Shown here in pieces: positions 54,617-62,931 of a stretch of DNA of 64,000 nucleotides (its first letter is position 1; the number at the start of each line of letters is the position of its first letter). Below the pieces are notes generated by a model that saw only the letters and a list, made by a program, of their open reading frames with translations, ran no database searches and was not told the DNA's origin. The stretch comes from Burkholderiaceae bacterium (GTDB taxonomy: Bacteria; Pseudomonadota; Gammaproteobacteria; Burkholderiales; Burkholderiaceae_D): contig SCTK01000006.1 in assembly GCA_004298905.1 (NCBI GenBank), positions 148,467 to 212,466 on the forward strand, given 5' to 3'. Made by a program: the position numbers and the translations under genes.

Positions 54617-56097
54617 AAAAATACATCCTCGCCCTCGATCAAGGCACCACCAGTTCACGTGCACTGGTGTTTGATGCGCAGCTGAATATCGTCGCCTCTG
54701 CACAGCAGGAATTCACACAATTCTTTCCGCAGCCCGGTTGGGTGGAACACGATGCGAATGAAATCTGGGCCAGCACACGGCAGTGCATCGACAAGGTGTT
54801 GAAGCAGATCGACGCAGCGCAGATCGCCGCCATTGGCATCACCAACCAGCGCGAAACCACCGTCGTGTGGGAACGCGCCACCAGCCAGCCGATCCACCGC
54901 GCCCTGGTGTGGCAAGACCGCCGCACCGAAGACTGGTGCGCGGCGCAACGCGAGGCCGGGCTGACGGACACAGTGCGCGCAAAAACCGGCCTGGTGCTCG
55001 ACCCCTATTTTTCTGCCAGCAAAATCGATTGGCTGCTGAATCACATACCCAACGCACGCAGCCGCGCCGAACAGGGCGAACTGGCCTTCGGCACCATCGA
55101 CAGCTGGCTGTTGTGGAATCTGACGCAGGGCAAGGCGCACGCCACCGACGTCACCAACGCATCGCGTACGCTGCTGTGGAATTTGCACGCGCAGCACTGG
55201 GATCAGGATCTGCTGCGCCAGTGGAATATCCCCGCTGCCCTCTTGCCCACCGTGCATCCCTCGCAACATTTATTTGGCGAGACCACCTTGTTCGGTGCGC
55301 CGATCCCGATTTTCGGCATCGCCGGCGATCAGCAGGCTGCCGCGTTTGGTCAGGGTTGCATCGCGCCCGGCCAAGCGAAGAATACCTATGGCACCGGCTG
55401 TTTTCTGCTGCTGCACACCGGCGCGCAGGCCGTGGCTTCCCGGCATGGTTTGCTGACGACGGCGGCGGCGCAAACCGACGCGACCCCGCAATACGCGCTC
55501 GAAGGCAGCGTCTTCATCGGCGGCGCGGTGGTGCAGTGGCTGCGCGACGGCCTGGGCCTGATCGAAAAATCCAGCGAAGTCGAAGCCCTCGCGCGGCAAG
55601 TGCCCGACAGCGGCGGCGTCGTGCTGGTGCCCGCTTTCACCGGCCTGGGCGCGCCGTACTGGAACGCTCATGCACGCGGCAGCCTGCTGGGCCTGACGCG
55701 CGGCAGCACGCGTGCGCATATCGCACATGCAGCGCTGGAAGCGATCGCCTTCCAGTCCGCGGAACTGGTGCACGCCATCGCCCAGGACAGCGGACAAACG
55801 CTTGCCGCGCTGCGTGTCGATGGCGGCGCCTGCGCCAACGATTTGCTGATGCAGATACAAGCCGACCTGCTCGGCATCCCGGTAGAACGGCCGCGCGTAC
55901 TCGAATCCACCGCCCTCGGCGCCGCCCTGCTGGCCGGCCTCGGCGCCGGCCTCTGGCCCAGCCACGCCGCCGCACTAGCCAGCATCGCCATCGAGCGCAC
56001 CTTCACCCCGCAAATCCCCGCCGCACAAGCCGCAGAAAAAATGCAGCGCTGGCAGGCGGCGGTACGGGCGACTTTGCAGTTTGCGGATCGGGGATAA
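54613..56097 (+). CDS. glpK: Glycerol kinase
   Basis: GlpK phosphorylates glycerol to glycerol 3-phosphate, the substrate of GlpD. The 494-residue FGGY-family kinase starts [20 protein letters not shown], with [20 protein letters not shown]-like [12 protein letters not shown] and the late [19 protein letters not shown]. It is translationally coupled to glpD. No glpF or glpR is present next to it. Confidence 0.96.
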   Translation: MKKYILALDQGTTSSRALVFDAQLNIVASAQQEFTQFFPQPGWVEHDANEIWASTRQCIDKVLKQIDAAQIAAIGITNQRETTVVWERATSQPIHRALVWQDRRTEDWCAAQREAGLTDTVRAKTGLVLDPYFSASKIDWLLNHIPNARSRAEQGELAFGTIDSWLLWNLTQGKAHATDVTNASRTLLWNLHAQHWDQDLLRQWNIPAALLPTVHPSQHLFGETTLFGAPIPIFGIAGDQQAAAFGQGCIAPGQAKNTYGTGCFLLLHTGAQAVASRHGLLTTAAAQTDATPQYALEGSVFIGGAVVQWLRDGLGLIEKSSEVEALARQVPDSGGVVLVPAFTGLGAPYWNAHARGSLLGLTRGSTRAHIAHAALEAIAFQSAELVHAIAQDSGQTLAALRVDGGACANDLLMQIQADLLGIPVERPRVLESTALGAALLAGLGAGLWPSHAAALASIAIERTFTPQIPAAQAAEKMQRWQAAVRATLQFADRG

Positions 56098-56194
56098 AGG
56101 CAACCGCCAATTCTTTTCGACGCCGACATCTTGAATTTGTTCTTCGACTCCGGTACCTTCAGAATTCGTTAGTCTTCAGGTAAATCCAATCAAA

Positions 56195-56491
56195 ATGTTT
56201 GTGCCGAGTTTTCTTGGTTTGCCGCTGTCCTTTGTATGGCTCGCTATCTCGTTCGCCATCGTCGGCCGTGGAAATCGACTGGTCTGGCTCATACCTGTAC
56301 TAGTGTTTACAGGGTTGTTTTCCCTTGCCTATCAGATAACAGATCCCGCCAAAGGAATTCTCTTCTCTCTTACCGTGGCCGACTTTCTGCATCAAATGTC
56401 TAGCCTCATTTGGCCACTTTTTCTCTTTGTCGGCGCCTCATATTTCCGCACGTACCGATTCAAACGAAATTCGGCGAAGCAAGCGAGGTAG
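56195..56491 (+). CDS. Small membrane protein, unknown
   Basis: A 98-residue protein with three hydrophobic helices (about 3-22, 28-46 and 60-85): FLGLPLSFVWLAISFAIVGR, LIPVLVFTGLFSLAYQI and LHQMSSLIWPLFLFVGASYF. A basic tail (RTYRFKRNSAKQAR) follows. No family is recognised. The codon use is more AT-rich than in glpK, which suggests an accessory gene. Confidence 0.55.
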   Translation: MFVPSFLGLPLSFVWLAISFAIVGRGNRLVWLIPVLVFTGLFSLAYQITDPAKGILFSLTVADFLHQMSSLIWPLFLFVGASYFRTYRFKRNSAKQAR

Positions 56492-56497
56492 CAAGCG

Positions 56498-56542
56498 TAG
56501 CCCGGATGCAGCGTAGCGCAATCCGGGGTTGATTCCCGGATC
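56498..56542. repeat. Short dispersed CCCGGAT/ATCCGGG repeat
   Basis: CCCGGAT (56501-56507), ATCCGGG (56521-56527) and a further CCCGGAT (56535-56541) form alternative hairpins within GTAGCCCGGATGCAGCGTAG and its continuation. This type of sequence is known as a common dispersed repeat in proteobacterial genomes. Confidence 0.6.
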
Positions 56543-56583
56543 CCACTTCATTCCATCAGGGCTACAAACTACTGGTAGGACAG

Positions 56584-56766
56584 ATGGCTGACGATCCGAT
56601 GTACCACGATGGCATGCGGCAGCTTCAGGACGCACGCGAGACACGGGCGCTGGCCGACCGGCTGGAGCAGGTGACTGTGCGCACGGCATTCACCGGCGAG
56701 GACCGGGGGTTCATTGAACGCTGTGCGATGTTCTTCATCGCCACCGCTGATGCGCAGATCTCGTAG
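56584..56766 (+). pseudogene. Truncated pyridoxamine-phosphate-oxidase-like gene
   Basis: Sixty codons, MADDPMYHDGMRQLQDARET to FIERCAMFFIATADAQIS, match the N-terminal part of putative flavin-nucleotide-binding (PNPOx-like) proteins, where the sequence would continue into the FMN-binding barrel. Here the frame stops at 56766, within the start of a 102-nt inverted repeat, and no downstream remainder is visible before sodB. It is judged a non-functional remnant; the family call is by eye. Confidence 0.6.
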
Positions 56767-56863
56767 GGCAGAAAAGCACAGCGCCTTCCGCCGGATGTGC
56801 CTCAAGAAGAAACCCTGCGAGGAAACACATACGGTGGAAGGCGCTGTGCTTTTCTGCCCTACG
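56762..56863. repeat. 102-nt near-perfect hairpin element
   Basis: Arms CGTAGGGCAGAAAAGCACAG plus CGCCTTCC (56762-56789) and their exact reverse complement (56836-56863) give 28 bp of perfect pairing. Pairing continues imperfectly inward through GCCGGATGTG and CACATACGGT. The element cuts the PNPOx-like frame and ends 3 nt before the sodB stop, so it could also act as the sodB 3' hairpin. Confidence 0.85.
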
Positions 56864-56865
56864 CA

Positions 56866-57486
56866 CTACCCAAAATTCTCCGCCGCAAAATCCCAGTTGA
56901 TCAGTCGATCAATCACGGCGTTGACGTAGTCGGCACGGCGGTTGTGATAATCCAGATAGTAGGCGTGCTCCCAGACATCGATGGTCAGGAGCGGCCGCAT
57001 GTCCTGGGTCAGCGGCACATCCGCATTGCCGGTCTTGATCGCGCGGATTTTCTCGCCGTCAAACACCAGCCATGCCCAGCCGCTGCCGAACTGGTTGATT
57101 GCCGCGTTCGCCAGCGCTTTCTTGCAGGCATCCACGCTCTCAAACGAGGCTTCGATTTTTTGCCGTAACCCGGCCGGTGGTTCGCCGCCGCCCTTCGGTG
57201 TCAGGCTGCGCCAATAAAACGTGTGGTTCCACGTTTGCGCTGCATTGTTGAAGATTGCGCTCTGGTCGGGCTTGCCTGCGGTCGCGGTAATAATGTCCTC
57301 CAGCGAGAGATCGGCAAATTCAGTCTCCGCGATCAGCTTGTGCAGCGTGGCGAGATAGCTCCGATGATGCTTGCCATAATGAATCATCAGCGTGGTGGTG
57401 GAAATCACCGGAACCAACGCACTCGGTGCGTAAGGCAACGGTGGCAATCGATATGCAGCGGCAGCTTGATTCCGGTCGTGATGCAT
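56866..57486 (-). CDS. sodB: Fe/Mn superoxide dismutase
   Basis: SOD converts superoxide to peroxide and oxygen. The 206-residue protein has metal-ligand positions [21 protein letters not shown] and [15 protein letters not shown], with [10 protein letters not shown]. The TFYW and GSGWAW patterns fit the iron/manganese family; the metal cannot be fixed by eye. The N-terminus is slightly longer than usual ([20 protein letters not shown]). Confidence 0.93.
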   Translation of the reverse strand: MHHDRNQAAAAYRLPPLPYAPSALVPVISTTTLMIHYGKHHRSYLATLHKLIAETEFADLSLEDIITATAGKPDQSAIFNNAAQTWNHTFYWRSLTPKGGGEPPAGLRQKIEASFESVDACKKALANAAINQFGSGWAWLVFDGEKIRAIKTGNADVPLTQDMRPLLTIDVWEHAYYLDYHNRRADYVNAVIDRLINWDFAAENFG

Positions 57487-57543
57487 TGCCAGGCTCCTTC
57501 GTTATTGAATTGCCTTGCAAGCCCTGAAGAACAATCCGAAGAG

Positions 57544-57846
57544 CTATTGCGAGAGCAACTTCTTCGCCTCCGACATTTCTTGCAGGTAGTTTGCGTGGAC
57601 CTCCCGGGCGCAGGCGCTTTGTTCGGCTTTCGGCTGGGTGCGGCACTCCGCGAGCAAATCCTTCTGTGCGGCTGCCGCTTCCTTGTGCGCCGTTTCATAG
57701 CGCTGACGCGGCGTCGTATCTTCCTGGGTCCAGCGGGGCGGGTCGATCGCATCGGCTGCTGCGGGGGCAGCATAGGCAGGGGTTATCGGGATCAGGCTCA
57801 ACATGCAGAAAGTCGATGTGGCCAGCAATCTATCAAGGCTATTCAT
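57544..57846 (-). CDS. Small secreted protein, unknown
   Basis: A 100-residue protein with a signal peptide (LLATSTFCMLSLIPITPAYA, cleaved after AYA), followed by a helical, charged region: RQRYETAHKEAAAAQKDLLA and CAREVHANYLQEMSEAKKLL, with two cysteines (in AECRTQ and SACARE) that could form a disulfide. The pattern resembles small periplasmic proteins with conserved Cys pairs. No family is recognised. Confidence 0.65.
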   Translation of the reverse strand: MNSLDRLLATSTFCMLSLIPITPAYAAPAAADAIDPPRWTQEDTTPRQRYETAHKEAAAAQKDLLAECRTQPKAEQSACAREVHANYLQEMSEAKKLLSQ

Positions 57847-58101
57847 GGGGCATCCTCCTGAGCTATTTAATGTCTGCTAAAAGTTTGCTCTAGGTGGACG
57901 GTCGTTGCAGCGGGAGAGTTCCTGAACAGCGTGTCAGCGAAATCCGATATTGGTGACGGCGCAAATCGCTTTGAATTTGACGGGTGCCGCGACATATGAC
58001 TTTGCACGCGCTGTGGCGCGTACCGTCAGGGCGACGGTCACGACCAAGACTGTCATGATTGAGGCAACGGATCTCGCATCGGCGTAGCGCAAGGGCGCTT
58101 T
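57847..58101. other. Intergenic region with a short repeat
   Basis: No gene is seen in this 255-nt stretch. A 43-nt segment at about 57981-58023 (GACTTTGCACGCGCT and TGGCGCGTA core) recurs with few differences at about 60470-60511 in the integration scar. Confidence 0.5.
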
Positions 58102-58473
58102 TTAAAAGGTCCGGAAACGTGCAAGTTCGTCATGCAGCCATTGCTTGCTCGTCATCGCTTCGCCGCCATTACATCGCACCCAATACGCTTGACCGCTCAC
58201 ACTGCTCTTCGTGGCAGCCCTTTCAATAAAGTCTTCGGTGGTGTTGATCAGATTGCTTGCCACCAGATATTTGTATTTGTCGCGCAAATGCATTTGTGCA
58301 GTTTTCGAGTCGTGCCAGGTGCCGTTGCGGTAAAACTCACATCCGGACCCCTCGATATAACCAAGTAGAAAGTTGACTTCGACTTGCACACTGGTCGGGG
58401 GCTCCGCACGCGCAAGTGGCACCCACAAGAGCACCAGCATCAGCAGCGAACCCAGTGTCGCTCGTATGTTCAT
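58102..58473 (-). CDS. DUF5329 family periplasmic protein
   Basis: A 123-residue protein with a signal peptide (MNIRATLGSLLMLVLLWVPL ending ARA) and a DUF5329 body: VNFLLGYIEGSGCEFYRNGT, AQMHLRDKYKYL and ERAATKSSVSGQAYWVRC with conserved cysteines. The function is unknown. It overlaps the end of the phospholipase D-type gene by 4 nt and is probably co-expressed with it. Confidence 0.82.
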   Translation of the reverse strand: MNIRATLGSLLMLVLLWVPLARAEPPTSVQVEVNFLLGYIEGSGCEFYRNGTWHDSKTAQMHLRDKYKYLVASNLINTTEDFIERAATKSSVSGQAYWVRCNGGEAMTSKQWLHDELARFRTF

Positions 58474-60149
58474 AGCTCATTATCCAGCGGCAGTAGCGAA
58501 TAAATATTGACCTTCATTCTTTGCCAGTCACTCCGGGCCGGTTCCGTCTCGTACTCAACGGCTTTGCCGTCTTCTTGAGTGCGCCAGACCAAACTTGGCG
58601 GGCGCCCCGCGTCGTTCGGACGCAATACCAGCATGTAGGAATTGACGGGCTGCACCATGGCTTCGAAACGCGCTGCAACCTGTTGCGCCAGCGCGGGACT
58701 GTCAATGATCAAGCCCATCTCAGTGTTTAGATGCATTGATCGCTGATCGAAATTCATCGAGCCAATGAACAGCTTCTGCCGGTCGAATACAAACAGTTTC
58801 GCGTGCAGGGAATAATTTCCATAGCGCGAGATGGCCGCCGTTTGACCGCTGCCTCTGGAGTTACCCAGAAGGGAGCGAACCTCATAGAGCTCCACGCCAT
58901 TCTCAAGCAGGGGCACCCGATAATGCATGTAGCCGGACTGTGCCAGCAACACGGTCGATGATTCGAGCGAGCTGGTCAGGACGCGGATACGCACGTTGCG
59001 TTGGCGCAGGTCTTTGAACAACTGCATTCCTTCGCGCCCGGGTATCAGGTAGGGCGTGACCATCAGCAACTCGGTCTTTACTGCGATCGTGGCATTGGCG
59101 ACCGCCCGATGCATCAGCTGGCCCACCATGGCGCCGCTTTCCACTTTCTTCTTGTCGGGGCTGTCGCAGATCAGCTGCGCGTGCGCCCAGATCAGGGGCA
59201 AGCGGCCGGAGAGCATCCCGTTAAACGGCTCGCCAGTCGCAACCCGCTTCACATAATCAATACCATCCGCCTTCAACTGCTTACTCTCTTCTTTCAATTC
59301 CTCGCGATGCTCGCTTAAGGCGGCATGGGACGACTTTTCACCTGAAAGCGCCGCAGCGGGGATCGACAGGGCGCTGTTCCAGTACTCGTCGAAGGTCGTC
59401 GAGAGCTGTTTGGCGATCGGACCGGCGGCAAATACGTCGTCGTCGGCGAATTGGGACTCAGGGGCGATCTGAAAGTATTGATCACCTAGATTGCGCCCGC
59501 CGATAAGCGCTATTGCATTGTCCACAACGAGCAATTTATTGTGCATTCTGTAGTCGAGCCGGGACGCGTTGAACATGAATTCGATGGCCCGAAACATTGT
59601 CATATGACCGCGATACGCGAATGGGTTGAAGAATCGAATCTCCACGGACGGATGGGCTTCAAGCGCTGCAATCTGCTCATCGCCAGCCACTGTTTCACCA
59701 TCGTCGACCAGCACACGCACACGCACGCCGCGATCGGCCGCATGCAGGACAGCGTTGGTGAGCAGCCGTCCCGTTTCGTCCCCGCGAAAAATGAAATATT
59801 GAAGGTCGAGTGTTCGTTCGGCGGCATTGATCATTTGCATTCGGATCAGGAACCCGTCAGCGCCTACCGGGATGATGCGAAATCCGGAGTTGCCGTCATG
59901 TTCGCGCGCCGCTTTTTCAAACTGTCGGCCAAGCCGGGTCTCCTCGGGATGCGCAAGCGCTGAGGACGCGTTTTTTGGAAAGTCGGAGCCGGGGGGAAGC
60001 GACGCGCACCCGCTGAGGATTGCGACGATCAGAACAATTAGTGAAAAGTGGCACCGGCTGATCAGCCTGTGACCCGGCACCGGGGCTGTCCAGCGCATCA
60101 CCCGAGAGCACTCCTTCCGCGCTTTCTTGTCACCAATGGATTGAGCCAT
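58470..60149 (-). CDS. Phospholipase D-family lipoprotein (cardiolipin synthase-like)
   Basis: A 559-residue protein with two HKD motifs, the PLD catalytic halves: HNKLLVVDNAIALIGGRNLG and HAKLFVFDRQKLFIGSMNFD. The N-terminus has a lipobox in VAILSGCASLPPGSD, so it is probably a lipid-anchored envelope enzyme like other cardiolipin-synthase-type lipoproteins. The exact start is uncertain; the frame begins at 60149, with basic residues before the signal, and a later ATG (MRWTAPVPGH) is possible. Confidence 0.88.
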   Translation of the reverse strand: MAQSIGDKKARKECSRVMRWTAPVPGHRLISRCHFSLIVLIVAILSGCASLPPGSDFPKNASSALAHPEETRLGRQFEKAAREHDGNSGFRIIPVGADGFLIRMQMINAAERTLDLQYFIFRGDETGRLLTNAVLHAADRGVRVRVLVDDGETVAGDEQIAALEAHPSVEIRFFNPFAYRGHMTMFRAIEFMFNASRLDYRMHNKLLVVDNAIALIGGRNLGDQYFQIAPESQFADDDVFAAGPIAKQLSTTFDEYWNSALSIPAAALSGEKSSHAALSEHREELKEESKQLKADGIDYVKRVATGEPFNGMLSGRLPLIWAHAQLICDSPDKKKVESGAMVGQLMHRAVANATIAVKTELLMVTPYLIPGREGMQLFKDLRQRNVRIRVLTSSLESSTVLLAQSGYMHYRVPLLENGVELYEVRSLLGNSRGSGQTAAISRYGNYSLHAKLFVFDRQKLFIGSMNFDQRSMHLNTEMGLIIDSPALAQQVAARFEAMVQPVNSYMLVLRPNDAGRPPSLVWRTQEDGKAVEYETEPARSDWQRMKVNIYSLLPLDNEL

Positions 60150-60189
60150 TCAGTCATCCTCCACTTATGCGGCAGCGTCAAAAATAACG

Positions 60190-60440
60190 CGACGGCGAAC
60201 TTCTGCCCGGCCGGCGGTGAATCCATCATGGATACCAAAGAATCTTGCCGCATCATGAGTCTGATGCCGGCCTTCCACAAACAAACAGACCAACGCGTCG
60301 ATCGTTGACCCTCATTAGCCTGTGCAAGAAACTGCACCTGGGTCTATCAACGATTAAAGAAGCGCTTCAGTTTGGTTGGGCGTGGGTACCTAGCAATAAA
60401 TATAGTAGGTGGATGAGAATTTTGCTGGCCCAGAATTTGT
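60190..60440 (+). pseudogene. Decayed mqsA antitoxin gene copy
   Basis: This stretch aligns with the intact mqsA at 62298: FCPAGGESIMDTKESCRIMS against FCPACDESILDAAESRRTMD, FHKQTDQRVD against FNKQINASIVD, then LCKKLHL against VRKKLHL. The copy needs a frame change near 60305 and loses similarity toward 60440. Nucleotide identity is clear over about 60196-60350. It marks an older mqsRA element at this site. Confidence 0.8.
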
Positions 60441-60534
60441 TCCAATTCTCGAGGAGCCTTGATTTAATTGGTGCCGGGACAGACGACTTTGCACGCGCTA
60501 TGGCGCGTAGCAAATTGGAGCTCCCCTGGGAGTT

Positions 60535-60565
60535 AGGGAATCGAACCCTCACGATATCTCTACCA
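60535..60565 (-). pseudogene. tRNA-Leu 3' fragment, copy A
   Basis: A 31-nt piece, AGGGAATCGAACCCTCACGA followed by TATCTCTACCA, is identical to part of copy B at 60699-60729. It corresponds on the minus strand to the T-arm and variable region of a tRNA-Leu. Here the CCA end is separated from it: a TGGTGCCGGGA sequence occurs at about 60469, some 55 nt away. Probably an old attachment-site remnant. Confidence 0.7.
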
Positions 60566-60686
60566 TGGGAGGAAATCATTTTAGCTGCGGCACGCGGCTG
60601 CGCCGCTTCACATTTGCTGCGCGAATATGAGCCTGCGCAGAAATCCAGTGGTGCAGCGGTGCAAGCTTTGCGCGCTTCGTTGAATG

Positions 60687-60741
60687 TGGTGCCGGGAGAG
60701 GGAATCGAACCCTCACGATATCTCTACCACTGGATTTTGAG
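60687..60741 (-). pseudogene. tRNA-Leu(CAA) 3' half, attachment-site candidate (copy B)
   Basis: Read on the minus strand it gives CTCAAAATCCAG, then GTGGTAGAGATATCG, GAGGGTTCGATTCCCTC (T arm) and CCGGCACCA. This is the 3' half of a tRNA-Leu from anticodon loop (CAA) to CCA. The 5' half (D arm and acceptor strand) is missing; the sequence beyond 60741 does not continue a tRNA. An integrase gene begins about 100 nt away, so this is probably an att site created by integration into a tRNA-Leu gene. Confidence 0.75.
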
Positions 60742-60848
60742 CCTGCGTGGTAGGGATTAGTGAGAACAAAGTACATCAAGGCTTTGGACACGGTAGGCGA
60801 AGTACCGTAAGGTATTTCTGGTCAATTCTGGTCAACCGGAGCCTGTCC

Positions 60849-61946
60849 GTGGCAAGCAAACCCTTACCGAACGAGCGCTGCGTCGAGCGCAACATCACAC
60901 TGCGCTGTGATGGATATTCCTACCGAGTGCGTATGAGCATCGCTGGCGCATCGATCAACGAAACTTTCGACACCTTGCAAGAGGCACGCGCCTACCGCGA
61001 TCGGATGCGCGCAGATGCCTCTCTCGATCCTACGCACCGCCTGGTACTTGAAGCGCGTCAACGCAAATCCGAATCACAGCAGATCACACTGGCCGTGCTG
61101 CTTGAACGCTACATGCAGACCATCTCCCCGACAAAGAAAAGCTGCACCACAGAAAGTTATCGTATCAAGCGATTGATGCGTTATCCCATCGCCAAGCTGC
61201 CGGCCTACCTCGTCAACCGGGATGCCGTGCTGCGCTTCATGGAAACTGCCAGGCGCGAAAGTTGGAGCGACAACAATCTGAGGAAGTATCTGATGCTGCT
61301 GTCCGGCCTGTTTCAGACAGCCCTCAAATGCTGGGGAATGGAGATAGACAACCCAATCAGAAAAATCGTGCTGCCAAGCAATGGTAAGAGTCGTGAGCGA
61401 CGATTAAAGGCGGGAGAGTATGAAAGGATTCTTGAACAGATCAAACGCTCCCCCAGCGCGTTCCTGCCCCCACTGTTTGAACTGGCGGTTGAGACCGCCT
61501 GTCGGCGCGGCGAAATGCTCAAGCTGCTACGTAAGGATGTCAATCTGGAACAGCAAACCGCCGTACTGCGCGACACCAAGAATGGCGACACCCGTATCAT
61601 TCCGCTGTCCACCAAAGCGGTGTCCATCATCACAGGCTTGCCACGTTCGATCGACGGCCGCTTGTTCCCTATCGTTGGCGATCAGGTTCACAATGGCTTT
61701 CAGACCGCTGTACGCCGGGCACGCAAGAAGTATGTCAAGGAATGCAAAGAAGCTGGGAAGAAACTAGAGCCCGGCTATCTTGAAGATCTACGCTTTCACG
61801 ATCTGCGTCACGAAGCCACCAGCCGGATTTTTGAACGCGGTTTCACCCTGATGGAAGCGGCCAGCGTAACCGGGCATAAGACGCTTAGTATGCTCAAGCG
61901 CTACACCCACCTTGATGCACGCGACTTGGCCAGAAAACTCGGCTAA
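60849..61946 (+). CDS. Tyrosine recombinase / phage-type integrase
   Basis: A 365-residue tyrosine recombinase. An N-terminal DNA-binding region is followed by a core-binding domain (about 85-170) and the catalytic domain with R219 (TACRRGEMLKLL), the H317-x-x-R320 motif (HDLRHEAT), H343 (TGHKTLSMLKRY) and nucleophile Y352. The GTG at 60849 follows a CGGAG ribosome-binding site by 8 nt; a longer frame from 60747 starts within the tRNA-like fragment and is not preferred. It likely moved the mqsRA element. Confidence 0.9.
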   Translation: MASKPLPNERCVERNITLRCDGYSYRVRMSIAGASINETFDTLQEARAYRDRMRADASLDPTHRLVLEARQRKSESQQITLAVLLERYMQTISPTKKSCTTESYRIKRLMRYPIAKLPAYLVNRDAVLRFMETARRESWSDNNLRKYLMLLSGLFQTALKCWGMEIDNPIRKIVLPSNGKSRERRLKAGEYERILEQIKRSPSAFLPPLFELAVETACRRGEMLKLLRKDVNLEQQTAVLRDTKNGDTRIIPLSTKAVSIITGLPRSIDGRLFPIVGDQVHNGFQTAVRRARKKYVKECKEAGKKLEPGYLEDLRFHDLRHEATSRIFERGFTLMEAASVTGHKTLSMLKRYTHLDARDLARKLG

Positions 61947-61975
61947 CCGGCCCAATTAACCAACTTGCTAAATAT

Positions 61976-61988
61976 AACCTAATAGGTT
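61976..61988. promoter_or_regulatory. MqsA operator palindrome
   Basis: AACCT-AAT-AGGTT is an exact match to the AACCT(N)2-4AGGTT palindrome bound by MqsA in E. coli. It lies 11 nt before the mqsR start and should mediate autorepression. Confidence 0.85.
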
Positions 61989-61998
61989 AATATCGACT

Positions 61999-62295
61999 AT
62001 GGAAAAAGGTACGCCCCACTGCAAACTGTCCATCGTGAAAACCATGGTCAACGCAGGCCAGGTACGAACAACAAAAGCTGCCCGTGTTGGTGGTGCTGCA
62101 CTGGGGTTAGACTTTGACGACATGCTGGCTGTTGTGCTGTCGCTGACTACAGCCGACTTCTACAAAAGCATGACGACCCATGCAGATCATCGGCAGTGGC
62201 AGGATGTTTACCGGCCCACCACGCCAGCCGGTGAAGTGTATTTGAAGTTGATGGTGATCGATGATGTGCTCATCGTGTCTTTCAAGGAGCTATGA
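61999..62295 (+). CDS. mqsR: MqsR mRNA interferase toxin
   Basis: MqsR is a RelE-fold toxin that cleaves mRNA, mostly at GCU sites in E. coli. The 98-residue protein has MEKGTPHCKLSIVKTMVNAG, LGLDFDDMLAVVLSLTTADF, MTTHADHRQWQDVYRP and the end VYLKLMVIDDVLIVSFKEL-type strand (LKLMVIDDVLIVSFKEL), all matching MqsR. It is the first gene of the pair and overlaps the mqsA region by its stop codon. Confidence 0.92.
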   Translation: MEKGTPHCKLSIVKTMVNAGQVRTTKAARVGGAALGLDFDDMLAVVLSLTTADFYKSMTTHADHRQWQDVYRPTTPAGEVYLKLMVIDDVLIVSFKEL

Positions 62296-62297
62296 TC

Positions 62298-62699
62298 ATG
62301 AAATGCCCAAGCTGCGGTGCGGCAAAACTGGTGCATGACACCCGCGATGTGCCCTACATCTACAAAGGCGAGTCAACCGTACTGCCCCACGTGACAGGTG
62401 AGTTCTGCCCGGCCTGCGACGAATCCATCCTGGATGCAGCGGAATCCCGCCGCACCATGGATCTGATGCTGGCCTTCAACAAACAGATCAACGCATCGAT
62501 CGTTGACCCGGCATTTATCGTTAGCGTGCGCAAGAAACTTCATCTGGACCAGCAGGAAGCCGCCGAGATTTTCGGCGGGGGCGTCAACGCCTTTTCAAGG
62601 TATGAGAACGGCAAGACCAAGCCGCCGCTGGCATTGGTGAAACTGCTCAAGGTGCTGGATCGACACCCTGACCTGTTGGCTGAAATTAGGGCTGCGTAA
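62298..62699 (+). CDS. mqsA: MqsA antitoxin
   Basis: MqsA neutralises MqsR and represses its operon. The 133-residue protein has an N-terminal zinc site with C3, C6, C37 and C40, exactly the E. coli numbering, and a C-terminal Xre-type helix-turn-helix (LHLDQQEAAEIFGGGVNAFS, RYENGKTKPPLALVKLL). An AAGGAG ribosome-binding site (62284-62289) fits the ATG at 62298 with 8-nt spacing and not the ATG at 62292, which overlaps the mqsR stop. Confidence 0.94.
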   Translation: MKCPSCGAAKLVHDTRDVPYIYKGESTVLPHVTGEFCPACDESILDAAESRRTMDLMLAFNKQINASIVDPAFIVSVRKKLHLDQQEAAEIFGGGVNAFSRYENGKTKPPLALVKLLKVLDRHPDLLAEIRAA

Positions 62700-62931
62700 C
62701 AAACATGGGTTCTACAATCGACAAAAATACGCAGACCATGGGCATCAAAAGCGCGAAGCCGTCTTGTCGAGAAATATAGTGAATGAAAAGGTTGAGGCAG
62801 TGTAGATCTATGGCTAAAGGATCTCAGGCAATACGTTTGCCAATCTTGGCCAAAAGAACCAACTTCTAAGAAACAAAATAAGTACAGACACAAATCTCGG
62901 TTTGAAAAAACCGAAAAATACGGGATTCAAT
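62700..62931. other. AT-rich intergenic region at the element's right side
   Basis: No gene is seen. The stretch is more AT-rich than its surroundings and contains a weak hairpin CGGTTT/AAACCG at about 62899-62914. No second tRNA-Leu copy (the other att site) was found in it, so the right end of the element is not defined. Confidence 0.4.

Noticed and set aside
60245..60760. A 171-codon open frame across the integration scar
   Set aside because: It runs through decayed mqsA sequence and both tRNA-Leu fragments; its first part is mqsA similarity in a shifted context and the rest is non-coding.
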